Shown here piece after piece: positions 8,563 through 16,181 of a stretch of 17,072 nt of DNA. Where the stretch lies: contig CALFXE010000065.1 in assembly GCA_937927845.1 (NCBI GenBank), positions 1 to 17,072 of the forward strand, given 5' to 3'. Source of the DNA: an uncultured Paludibacter sp. (GTDB taxonomy: Bacteria; Bacteroidota; Bacteroidia; Bacteroidales; Paludibacteraceae). Numbering within the stretch: the first letter of the stretch is position 1; each line of letters opens with the position of its first letter. Made by a program: the position numbers and the translations under genes. Under the pieces are notes generated by a model. That model worked only from the letters and a program-made list of their open reading frames with translations, was not told the DNA's origin and searched no databases.

Positions 8563-9810
8563 TCATTTAAGCTTTAGTAGGCAAAGTACATTGTTATCAT
8601 CTTCCTTGAGGCGATTTGCAATCTCTTTAAATTCTTTCGCTTTTCCCGTTGAAAAGGCTTCTACTCCCTTTTTCCCAATTTCATCTTTCATTTCATCAGG
8701 TGATATAAAGTAATATTTGCTATTTTCATTGGATATTTTTAGTAAAAAAGATTTTGCAACACCTTTTGCCAGATCATCTTCAAATACCGGATTCAATATT
8801 GACTTTGTTTTTTTTTCGCTTTTTGAATAAGTACTAAGATAATTATCAAATTTCTTCTGAACAATATTACTCGCGAGAAGATCAATGGTAATATTCTCTT
8901 TTGTTTCCGATATGCTTTTTATTATCCAAGTAAAAAAGTTCCGTTTAAAAAAACCAACCTTCCACTGCTCTTCCGTTATTTTTAAGCCCTCCATATCTAA
9001 AGATCCCCTCGGAACCGGTTCAAAACGATTGTTTAGGACAAAGAGAGAGTCTGATAAATATTCATAATAACACCATTTTTCGTTATATTTCCAAAATTGA
9101 TTGTTACCTGTAACAATAAAATAGGGTTCTTCTACTGATCCGGCTTTTATAATTCCTTTGCATTTACTAAAATCACCGGATTCTTTAACAATAGAGGATA
9201 TATGTTTGTATACTGTTTCTTTCGAATCTACATTAACCACGCAATAATCGTAATAACTATTTTTTATTGATCCAGACCTGGATAACAACAGATTTCCATT
9301 GCCCATTGCATGGAACGATTCACTACCTAAAGCACTAACCGTATATTTATATTTATTATCAAAACTGTATGTCAATATTTTAGAAGGTTCTGCGTTCAAA
9401 ACATAAATTTCTTTCCGTTCATCGTCAATCTCCACGTCAACAACATAGGTATATTCCTCAGGACCTTGTCCTTTGGTCCCCAATTTGAATAAAAATTGCC
9501 CAGTATTACGATCAAAAACATTCATATCGGCAATAATTAGCTTTTGTGAAATATCAGATATAATTCCATGCCTCCCCTCATTAATAAGACTTAACGATGT
9601 AGTCTGCAACGGAACATATTCTATATTTTCCACAAAATCGCTAAAGGGAGTGACTACCTCTTCCGGATTCTTAATTGAGTTACTAACATCAATAGAATAA
9701 AACTCGTCCGGTTCATTCTTTGTAACATTTTTCGCGGTATCAGTCTGGTTATTATTGGAATTACAACCAAAAGAACATAAAATAATAATGAATAAATGTA
9801 TTATTTTCAT
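8563..9810 (-). CDS. 6-bladed beta-propeller lipoprotein (BF3164-like)
   Basis: The 415-residue product has a lipoprotein signal peptide (hydrophobic 3-14) with lipobox SFGC and lipidated Cys16, then an Asn/Thr/Lys-rich linker. The propeller body shows 'FVENIEYVPLQ' (59-69), the hallmark GQGPEEY (114-120) followed by 'ERKEIYVLNAEPSKI', and the C-terminal 'EDDNNVLCLLKLK' shared with the gene at 1404-2591. It is predicted to be anchored in an envelope membrane; the family's function is unknown. It lies between the precursor gene and the VKOR-thioredoxin fusion, inside the peptide cluster, unlike its two relatives beyond the export genes. Candidate roles are self-protection, peptide capture or surface display. 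The sequence does not decide between them. Confidence 0.86.
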   Translation of the reverse strand: MKIIHLFIIILCSFGCNSNNNQTDTAKNVTKNEPDEFYSIDVSNSIKNPEEVVTPFSDFVENIEYVPLQTTSLSLINEGRHGIISDISQKLIIADMNVFDRNTGQFLFKLGTKGQGPEEYTYVVDVEIDDERKEIYVLNAEPSKILTYSFDNKYKYTVSALGSESFHAMGNGNLLLSRSGSIKNSYYDYCVVNVDSKETVYKHISSIVKESGDFSKCKGIIKAGSVEEPYFIVTGNNQFWKYNEKWCYYEYLSDSLFVLNNRFEPVPRGSLDMEGLKITEEQWKVGFFKRNFFTWIIKSISETKENITIDLLASNIVQKKFDNYLSTYSKSEKKTKSILNPVFEDDLAKGVAKSFLLKISNENSKYYFISPDEMKDEIGKKGVEAFSTGKAKEFKEIANRLKEDDNNVLCLLKLK

Positions 9811-9976
9811 AAATAGTTATTTTGTTTTCATCTTAACCTTGCAGAGCCTTTCATATTAATTATAATAGCCGATTACAATATAACAATAATACTAAACAAA
9901 CTAAAATAGCTAAATTTGTCTAATTTAATATACAAAATCCCCAATCAATTTACAACAGTCAACATTTCTTATATGG

Positions 9977-10004
9977 TTAAGGAGAGATTTGATTCTCTCC
10001 TTAA
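9977..10004 (-). terminator. Hairpin directly after the precursor gene
   Basis: Bases 9977-9987 (ttaaggagaga) and 9994-10004 are perfect reverse complements, an 11-bp stem with a 6-base loop. It starts 7 bases after the precursor stop codon. There is no strong U-run behind it. This position suits a partial terminator or 3' stabiliser that makes the short precursor mRNA more abundant than the downstream envelope genes, a common arrangement for RiPP precursors. The regulatory effect is inferred. Confidence 0.7.
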
Positions 10005-10010
10005 TACAGC

Positions 10011-10250
10011 TTAACAATGTGGAAGTTGCGTTCCATACCATTCTCCACTATAAGCCCAACCCCAACATTCAGAACTTCCTCCTCCTGAATAACCATACCC
10101 ATTACTAGAGTTTGCATTACGATTCTCTGTACCGTATCCACAACCACAACAATCAGCCTCACCATTTCCTCCACGGAGAAGATTCATTTCTCTCTTTTTT
10201 AATTCGTCTTTACTCAATTGAGTTAATTTTAATCGCTTTAATTCTTCCAT
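10011..10250 (-). CDS. GG-Bacteroidales RiPP precursor peptide
   Basis: The 79-residue peptide has a 28-residue leader with the family pattern LxxLSKDELKKREMNLLRGG, ending at Gly27-Gly28, the expected cut site for the C39 exporter at 4386-6581. It fits the natural product precursor family known as TIGR04149 (name recalled, not searched). The predicted core is residues 29-79. It has five Cys (34, 35, 37, 62, 79), twelve Gly and eight Tyr/Trp, with a CCGC cluster at the front, a glycine-rich middle and a terminal Cys. It lies directly downstream of its presumed radical SAM pair and has a hairpin after its stop. Ser, Thr, Asn, Tyr or Cys could be glycosylated, and Cys could carry thioethers or disulfides. 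Which of these happens cannot be read from the DNA. The odd number of Cys means at least one must be modified, free or bonded between chains. Confidence 0.93.
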   Translation of the reverse strand: MEELKRLKLTQLSKDELKKREMNLLRGGNGEADCCGCGYGTENRNANSSNGYGYSGGGSSECWGWAYSGEWYGTQLPHC

Positions 10251-10511
10251 AACATTTGTTTTAATAAATTAAACTTAAGAAAACTATCTATAAAATATAT
10301 TTTTCTTTAAATCACAAATTAACTTTTTCACTAAAAATAAGAACATACTAACGTAAATATATAAATCAAGTGCATTACGTATTTATTAGATATACAGTTA
10401 TTAAAAATTCTATCGGACTTACTACTTAACAATAAAGCTAATGTACGATCAAAATAAAAACTATTTTAGAAACAACTTAATAGATGATTTAGATGAATAT
10501 AATCAGGACCA

Positions 10512-11738
10512 TTAATCAATTATCTGACATAAATTTGATTTACCAATAACATAATCATAATTTGATGGAGAAGGACACAACCATTGATATAAACAATCAC
10601 TGCAAGGTTTCATTGTCCGCGTACGTAACCATGTATTATTATCACCAAGACACTTAAGAATCAATTCATTAATATTATTATTGATTATATTACCAATTGG
10701 GAGATTATTATAATTCGCATAAACTAATCCATCACAATTTATAATTAGTTTCCCAAAATCATTAATATTTACTGTTTGATTTGCATAAATATCCTTTTTT
10801 GTTAAATTAAATTCTTGTATATCATTTTCTGAAATATAAACATTATCAATAAAAAAGTTAATATCTCCATCATATACAGGAACTATAACCGAATTTGGAT
10901 ATGGATTATTCTTTAAATATAAGATTAAGGTTGTATACTCATTAATATTATTAACTATAAATTTAAATGTTGCATCTATATTATTCTGTAAAACATAAGT
11001 CTGTACTTTCAGTAATTCTTCCTCAATAACAGGATAATCAATAAGTATCACAAACACAAAATTATTAAGTTTCCCTTCAGTCATTATTTGTTTAAAATTT
11101 TTGTAGTGAACAAATAGACTAACTTTTTCATAATCTTTAAACAATTCAATTATTTCACTAAATCGTGGAAATTCTAAAATATTACCACCGATTAAACTAA
11201 TTGGAATATGCCTTATTTGTTGATCAGAAATAAATAATTTAAGCAAATCAATATCAAGATATTTAACAATATTATGCTTATGACAAAATAAAGTTTGATT
11301 TTTAATCATGTCACATTTTATTGCACATCTCTGATTACAAGAATTTGTTAAATTTATAGTTAATTCTGACAAATTACTAATTACATTCGAATATCTTTCT
11401 TTTACGCCATCTGATTTATTTTGATCGAAATTTAAAAAAGGAGGAAACAAAATTGGTTTAACCTTACAACGTTGATCTGAAACCACATCTCCTAAATAAT
11501 TAGACTTTATAAATAAGATAAAATTTGTAATATATTCATCTTGAAGTTCATCAATATTCAATTGAATAGTATACATATTTTCAATTTTCAATAATTTTTT
11601 CAATAACGGCCTTATACTATCATTCACATAAATTTTATATGATTTAAAAGTCAAAGAATCATATAATAATGCGTAATTATCCTGTAGAAAAAGAAAGACA
11701 AAAGGTTCTAAATATAAAAAAGAATTATACAATTTCAT
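10512..11738 (-). CDS. Pseudo-radical SAM protein, GG-Bacteroidales system
   Basis: The 408-residue protein is shaped like a SPASM radical SAM enzyme but its cluster motif is altered. The cysteines at 134, 138 and 142 read CNQRCAIKC, spacing Cx3Cx3C instead of Cx3Cx2C. The usual GGEP motif is replaced by IGGNIL (183-188). The C-terminus keeps a SPASM-like set: C379, C382, C388 and C404 in 'CSDCLYQWLCPSPSNYDY...C'. This matches the pseudo-rSAM family that travels with GG-Bacteroidales maturases (TIGR04150, recalled). It is unlikely to cleave SAM; a scaffold or leader-presenting partner of the maturase is more plausible, possibly with an auxiliary iron-sulfur cluster. It follows the maturase gene after 6 bases and precedes the precursor. 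The substrate link is inferred from order. Confidence 0.88.
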   Translation of the reverse strand: MKLYNSFLYLEPFVFLFLQDNYALLYDSLTFKSYKIYVNDSIRPLLKKLLKIENMYTIQLNIDELQDEYITNFILFIKSNYLGDVVSDQRCKVKPILFPPFLNFDQNKSDGVKERYSNVISNLSELTINLTNSCNQRCAIKCDMIKNQTLFCHKHNIVKYLDIDLLKLFISDQQIRHIPISLIGGNILEFPRFSEIIELFKDYEKVSLFVHYKNFKQIMTEGKLNNFVFVILIDYPVIEEELLKVQTYVLQNNIDATFKFIVNNINEYTTLILYLKNNPYPNSVIVPVYDGDINFFIDNVYISENDIQEFNLTKKDIYANQTVNINDFGKLIINCDGLVYANYNNLPIGNIINNNINELILKCLGDNNTWLRTRTMKPCSDCLYQWLCPSPSNYDYVIGKSNLCQIID

Positions 11739-11744
11739 AATCTA

Positions 11745-13259
11745 TTATAATAATGTTATTTCATTTACAATACGAGCATATTCAGAAGAATTGTTTTCTA
11801 ATCTATAAATAGATCTCCCAAAATATGTTTCTAACATTTGCTTGTTAGTAAATCCTGGACACTTTTCAGAATAGTCTATATCTGTTAAATAGAAAATACA
11901 CTGAGAACATCCATCAGAGCGATAACACTCCATACATTGTTTTACAATTTTAGAATATAATATGCCAAGCTGTTTAGCAATCAAATCAAAATCTAATGAA
12001 ACACCAAATTCATCAATTTTCCCAAGACTAAATTTATGTGGGATTCTTTCACACTGCAATATTTTTCCAGAAGTAGTTAAAAATACTTTTCTGCTAAAAG
12101 GGAAACATGTACCAGTGGGATAATATGATATTCTATCTTTATTTGCAAAGAAATCATTAAAATACCTAAAATGATTTCCGGTATATCTATATAAAAAATA
12201 AACCATACTCTTGCTATCTGGAAGTCCAACAAACATATCTTGTTCAAGCATTGAATAATCTTCTTGTTGATGTAAACTTTCAACAATGTTTCGATATGAT
12301 TTAAAAAAATCATTTTTTTTATCATTACGAACACCCATTAAATTTAGTTCTCCAATTGATGGAATTTTATCAAAGTGTTTTTTTACAAAAAAATAAATAT
12401 CATTTACCGAATTACGATTATGTAGTACTGAATTAAATGCAACTTTTTTTGAAAAGTAATCAGGATATTTATTTTTAACATATTTAACACTTTCATAAAC
12501 TAAGCCAAAAGAGCTAGAATTATTTTTGAAAACACGGTAGCTATTATTATAACGATCACCATCAATGCTAACCAAAATATCAAAATCATACTTAATCAAA
12601 AAATCGATATACTTTTTTAATAAAACAGCATTTGTTGTCATCGAATATTTAATTGTGCAGTGTTTCAATTTTTTTGTTTTTAAGTATTCTATAATATCTT
12701 GAATTAATGGCACATTCATCAATGGCTCACCTCCATAAAAACTAATATAAATCGTCTTTCCATGTGAAGTGTTAAAAGAAGAGTTCCATAAATCCGATAA
12801 ATAATCAATAAGATTGAACGCTTTCTCTTTTTCTAAATTTACTTTATCTCTTTTGTCATAAAAATCATAAAGTTGTCCATAACCACAATAATAACAGTTT
12901 AAATTGCAATCATCTGTAACTTCAAAAACAATTTGATTAATATTAGCTAATTGTTTTTTAATATCCAAAGGATTCATAGCAACCGTATGATTATGAAAAT
13001 ATTTTTCGTCAGCATCATACAAACAAGATTCTTTCCAGTGATTGTATTTTTTTTTGTAATAAAAAAATTCTTCGTTAGAACAATCGGGGAATACCTCATG
13101 GATTTTATCAATAACTATCGCATCTATATGTTCACCATTATTAATCATAGAAATAATTAATTTAAGAACAGGATGAACATAGACTAAATGAGATTTAATT
13201 CTATTATAGAGATAATTATTCTCATGGTCTGAAGTAGTAATATGAATTAGGTTATTCAT
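11745..13259 (-). CDS. SPASM-domain radical SAM peptide maturase
   Basis: The 504-residue enzyme carries the radical SAM cluster motif Cx3Cx2C (C118, C122, C125 in DDCNLNCYYC) and the SAM-contacting motif GGEP at 176-179. Its C-terminal SPASM region is textbook: C385-x12-G-x4-C403, a gap, C442-x2-C445-x5-C451-x2-C454, then C467, enough for two auxiliary 4Fe-4S clusters. About 100 residues precede the barrel and may recognise the leader. Family members modify the core of GG-Bacteroidales precursors through carbon-radical chemistry such as thioether or carbon-carbon links. The bond formed here is unknown. The start codon overlaps the stop of the upstream glycosyltransferase by one base (TAATG), indicating translational coupling, and the pseudo-rSAM gene follows after 6 bases. 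All catalytic motifs are intact. Confidence 0.94.
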   Translation of the reverse strand: MNNLIHITTSDHENNYLYNRIKSHLVYVHPVLKLIISMINNGEHIDAIVIDKIHEVFPDCSNEEFFYYKKKYNHWKESCLYDADEKYFHNHTVAMNPLDIKKQLANINQIVFEVTDDCNLNCYYCGYGQLYDFYDKRDKVNLEKEKAFNLIDYLSDLWNSSFNTSHGKTIYISFYGGEPLMNVPLIQDIIEYLKTKKLKHCTIKYSMTTNAVLLKKYIDFLIKYDFDILVSIDGDRYNNSYRVFKNNSSSFGLVYESVKYVKNKYPDYFSKKVAFNSVLHNRNSVNDIYFFVKKHFDKIPSIGELNLMGVRNDKKNDFFKSYRNIVESLHQQEDYSMLEQDMFVGLPDSKSMVYFLYRYTGNHFRYFNDFFANKDRISYYPTGTCFPFSRKVFLTTSGKILQCERIPHKFSLGKIDEFGVSLDFDLIAKQLGILYSKIVKQCMECYRSDGCSQCIFYLTDIDYSEKCPGFTNKQMLETYFGRSIYRLENNSSEYARIVNEITLL

Positions 13260-14479
13260 TATATTAGTTGTTTAATTAATTCCTCCATTATAGTTAAAGA
13301 ATATCTATTATCATAATTTAATTTAATCACATCGCATAACAATTGATAGGATTTTTTATCTAATTTTAAAATATCTACAATTAAATTCGACAGTATAATT
13401 TCTGCTTTTAATGAGTTATTTATATGAAATTTATATTTCCAATCTTTGTCGTCAATCATTTCATTTAAACCAGTGGTTGTAGAAATAATCAATGGAATTC
13501 CAAACATCATCATTTCAATCGCAACATAACTACATTGCTCATGCATTGATGGCATAACTCCAATATCAGCAATTTGATAAAACTTATATAAATCATCCTT
13601 ATTTAAGTGTCCTGTAAATGTAATTTTTCGCCAAATTCCTCTTCCGTCATTTAAATGCGACGACAGCTTTCCGTCACCAATAATAACCAAATGAAAGTAA
13701 TTATAAGATTCAACTATCCTTTTAAATGCTTTTATCAAGATATCAACACCCTTAATTTCATCTAAGCGACCAACGAATAAAATAATTTTTTCTTCTAGAG
13801 GGATTAACAATTTCTTTTTTAACTCAGATTTTTCATTGTCTAACAAAACAATACCATCGTTTTGCAGCCCGTTGTATATCACAATTAATTTCTCTTGTGG
13901 TATTAAATACTCATCTCTTAATAAGTTATTCGTAAAATTTGACAAACAGATTATCTTATCTACTTCGTTTAATATTTTAATTTCATTTTCATAAGACTTT
14001 ATAACTTCTTTTTCTTTTTCATTTAACAACAATTTGTCTGTATAAATAATCTGCCTAAAATATGAAACATCACCCTTCAAAGAAAAACACCAATCTTGAT
14101 AATGAACTACAAAGTATATTTTACTACTAGGATATTGTGACTTAATCAACAATACTAATTGATAATCTTGATAGTAATTTATGAAAAAAATTAGATTATC
14201 ACTTTTCAATGATTTAATAAAAGGATTAACAAGAAACCAAATATTTTCTACATATTTTTCTGAACTATTTAATTGAATGACAGAACTGCTTGGAATTGAG
14301 TATAAACGATAATTATCTATTACATCATGTGAAAATTCACTAACAGATGAATTTAAATTAATTATATTCAAAGAAACATCTCTAAATTTACGCAGAATAA
14401 TAATCATTTGCTGGATATAAGTCCCAATTCCATATTCTGCCGCACGACTTCCTTCATTAAATATATATATATGTTTCAT
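13259..14479 (-). CDS. GT4-type glycosyltransferase (rSAM-peptide cluster family)
   Basis: The 406-residue protein has a GT-B fold pattern. The N-terminal half has a glycine-containing start 'YGIGTYIQQMI' (16-26). The C-terminal half has FVGRLDEIKG (235-244), 'VIIGDG' (265-270) and the nucleotide-sugar motif Ex7E at Glu314 and Glu322 (EQCSYVAIE). It resembles the Bacteroidales glycosyltransferase family found with radical SAM peptide clusters (TIGR04157, recalled). It overlaps the LanC-like gene by 4 bases (ATGA) and the maturase by 1 base, so production of the three proteins is tightly coupled. That argues for action on the peptide and not on a general cell polysaccharide. The sugar and acceptor are unknown, and no transmembrane segment is evident. 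Confidence 0.9.
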   Translation of the reverse strand: MKHIYIFNEGSRAAEYGIGTYIQQMIIILRKFRDVSLNIINLNSSVSEFSHDVIDNYRLYSIPSSSVIQLNSSEKYVENIWFLVNPFIKSLKSDNLIFFINYYQDYQLVLLIKSQYPSSKIYFVVHYQDWCFSLKGDVSYFRQIIYTDKLLLNEKEKEVIKSYENEIKILNEVDKIICLSNFTNNLLRDEYLIPQEKLIVIYNGLQNDGIVLLDNEKSELKKKLLIPLEEKIILFVGRLDEIKGVDILIKAFKRIVESYNYFHLVIIGDGKLSSHLNDGRGIWRKITFTGHLNKDDLYKFYQIADIGVMPSMHEQCSYVAIEMMMFGIPLIISTTTGLNEMIDDKDWKYKFHINNSLKAEIILSNLIVDILKLDKKSYQLLCDVIKLNYDNRYSLTIMEELIKQLI

Positions 14480-15087
14480 TTCAACATTAATTTAAGTCCG
14501 TAACCAGCACAACCATTTTCCAATCCTAACAACCATTCTCTAGCATTGTCTTTTACAATAAATTCATTAGCTATATTCAACAATATGATATTATCATTGG
14601 GAATATCATATTGTTTTAAACACATGAAATCAGAAAGATATTCCGAGTCAAAAGGTAATTTACCAGACTTATTAGATAGAGAGTTTATATGCTTACTTGC
14701 ATAATAAATGATCCCCAACAACCCTGTTTTCAATGATAAATCAGTAACTCGATGTAAGTTTCGCTCCATAACCCTTAGATCAACATCTGCTAATATTTCT
14801 TCAGACTTTCCATACATAAATCCATTCTCAAGTAAATATTCTATTCCCCAACCAATTCCACATAATCCATTTTCAAAATTAATTGGAATATCATCACGAA
14901 TTTCATCATAAATTTCATTTATCAATTTCCTTGCAAAGTCATTATATAATAAATCGCCTGTATAACGAGCGTAATGAACAAAAAACAAAACTATTCCCAT
15001 TTTACCATGATATAATCCTAAGTTATCTAAATAACTCGCGTTTATAATTAAATGATTGGCAATTCTTTTTAATAAATCAAAACTCAT
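14476..15087 (-). CDS. Half-length LanC-like protein
   Basis: The 203-residue protein shows four glycine-centred repeats typical of the LanC alpha-toroid: GLYHGKMG (24-31), ENGLCGIGWG (72-81), LKTGLLGI (119-126) and LENGCAGYGLKLML (189-202). True lanthionine cyclases are about 400 residues with seven such repeats and a Cys/Cys/His zinc site. Here only about half the toroid is present and the CHG zinc motif is missing, so zinc-dependent cyclisation is unlikely. The frame is clean, with ATG at 15087 and the stop overlapping the next gene as ATGA. This suggests a maintained short protein, not recent decay. It may act as a peptide-binding or scaffold subunit for the maturase or glycosyltransferase. 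It could also be the truncated remnant of a cyclase. The 173 bases before it are AT-rich, with only a weak bulged stem at 15224-15252. Confidence 0.75.
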   Translation of the reverse strand: MSFDLLKRIANHLIINASYLDNLGLYHGKMGIVLFFVHYARYTGDLLYNDFARKLINEIYDEIRDDIPINFENGLCGIGWGIEYLLENGFMYGKSEEILADVDLRVMERNLHRVTDLSLKTGLLGIIYYASKHINSLSNKSGKLPFDSEYLSDFMCLKQYDIPNDNIILLNIANEFIVKDNAREWLLGLENGCAGYGLKLMLK

Positions 15088-15260
15088 AAATCAATAATTT
15101 AAATTTTACAAAACAACAAATAATTAATTTTGACATAAAAACTCATAAATATTATACCAATTGAAGACTTAAACAAAAAATATAACATGAACATTATTAT
15201 TTTAAAATTTACAAAATTCCTCTAAATATAACTTAAAAAAGTTACTATATTTAAAATGAA

Positions 15261-15962
15261 TTATTTATACCATGAACCAAAAAAATAATGAATCGCAAAT
15301 GCATTATTAATTTTCTCGTCTAATTTACAAGGATCAATACGATCATTAATCAATAGGCCAACCTCGTTCTTGGTTAATGGAGATGTCATGGAGGAAGGGA
15401 TTAAATATAACTGATTTTTTAACTTATAAGATTGATATACCCTAGTCAACATATAAGGTCCTGTAGTATTTAAAACATAATTAAATTGGTCATTAGCATC
15501 ATACGCTAAAACATTTTGATTATTTAGGTCCTGAATAACTGCTTTCATAAATGGATGCCCAGCCTCAATGGCCATTAAGGCATTTGAAATTATATAAGGT
15601 TTATGAAAAATCTTAGCATGCTCATCAGGATCTAAGCCGATACAACATGAATGACCCTCAATTAAATCTTCAAAAGATTTCAAGCATTCATAATCAAAAT
15701 CTACATAAACACCTCCAATCCTAAATAGTAGTAAATAACGTATAACATCCCATCTTTGAACATCATAAATGTATCCATTATAGATTGAGATAAAATCTGG
15801 ATAGTATCGTTTTACAAAATTGTCCATTCTATCCTTATCCCAAAATTGATATTCCCATTTTGGATGTAACTTAATCCAAGTTTGGCTAATTTCTTTTAAA
15901 AATTCTGGTAATGGGCCATTGCTTCCAGACCAAACTTGATGTATTATCTTAGGTATTTCCAT
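15261..15962 (-). CDS. GT32-type glycosyltransferase with DXD motif
   Basis: The 233-residue protein matches the DXD sugar-transferase family (GT32, PF04488). It starts with IPKIIHQVW (3-11), has the signature 'RYLLLFRIGGVYVDFDYEC' (75-93) with the metal-binding DXD at Asp88-Phe-Asp90, a mid-region TGPYMLT (167-173), and the family ending 'AIHYFFGSWYK'. The length is normal for soluble members. It would transfer a sugar from a nucleotide donor; donor and acceptor are not visible. It is the first gene after the regulator and lies behind the candidate promoter at 16100-16130. It is separated by 173 bases from the LanC-like gene. With the GT4 enzyme it could build a two-sugar decoration on the peptide, but a role in surface polysaccharide cannot be excluded. 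Confidence 0.92.
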   Translation of the reverse strand: MEIPKIIHQVWSGSNGPLPEFLKEISQTWIKLHPKWEYQFWDKDRMDNFVKRYYPDFISIYNGYIYDVQRWDVIRYLLLFRIGGVYVDFDYECLKSFEDLIEGHSCCIGLDPDEHAKIFHKPYIISNALMAIEAGHPFMKAVIQDLNNQNVLAYDANDQFNYVLNTTGPYMLTRVYQSYKLKNQLYLIPSSMTSPLTKNEVGLLINDRIDPCKLDEKINNAFAIHYFFGSWYK

Positions 15963-16097
15963 AAAATAAAATTCACTTTAAAATATATTGTAGCATTTAA
16001 CAAAAGCTTATAATAATTAAACATTGTCATACAAATAATAAATGCAATAATGAATACAAATTACAACATTCATATATTATTGCAACAAATTGACTGC

Positions 16098-16130
16098 GCC
16101 AAAACTAAGCACTTAATTTGGCATAATAAA
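16098..16130 (-). promoter_or_regulatory. Candidate promoter of the modification operon with overlapping dyad
   Basis: The minus strand has a -7 box TAGTTTTG at 16107-16100, matching TAnnTTTG, and a TTTA at 16130-16127 spaced 19 bases upstream, close to the TTTG -33 consensus. Transcription would start near 16095 and run into the GT32 gene with a leader of about 130 bases. An imperfect inverted repeat (gccaaaactaag, 16098-16109, against cttaatttggc, 16112-16122) spans the -7 box and may be an operator. The GGTCAC repeats lie immediately upstream. Confidence 0.5.
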
Positions 16131-16137
16131 TATAAAG

Positions 16138-16166
16138 TTGGTCACTTTTTGGTCACTTTTGGTCAC
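16138..16166. repeat. Three phased TTGGTCAC direct repeats, putative activator site
   Basis: TTGGTCAC occurs three times, at 16138-16145, 16149-16156 and 16159-16166, 11 and 10 bases apart, that is one helical turn each, separated by T-tracts. The minus strand reads GTGACCAA. The block starts about 8 bases upstream of the putative -33 element, corresponding to about -43 to -71 from the inferred start, where activators typically bind. The adjacent membrane-anchored HTH protein is the obvious candidate ligand. Binding is inferred. Confidence 0.75.
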
Positions 16167-16181
16167 AAATGGTTTTTAAAG

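Noticed and set aside
10251..10511. Promoter for the precursor gene
   Set aside because: Only an imperfect TTAATTTG near 10315-10322 with no -33 partner was found; not strong enough to annotate. The gap holds nothing else that I can support.
10441..10515. A 24-codon plus-strand frame (MYDQNKNYF...) that could be a second small peptide
   Set aside because: It has no GG leader or Cys, it overlaps the end of the pseudo-rSAM gene on the opposite strand, and frames this short are expected by chance in AT-rich DNA.
12077..12334. Overlapping frames inside the maturase and other large genes, on both strands
   Set aside because: They lie wholly inside well-supported genes, lack domain motifs and have the composition expected of shadow frames.
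14476..15087. A functional lanthionine cyclase
   Set aside because: Half the normal length, no CHG zinc motif, and no dehydratase gene in the cluster.
15224..15252. Terminator after the GT32 gene
   Set aside because: The stem is all weak pairs with a 3-base bulge; it is not convincing against the AT-rich background.
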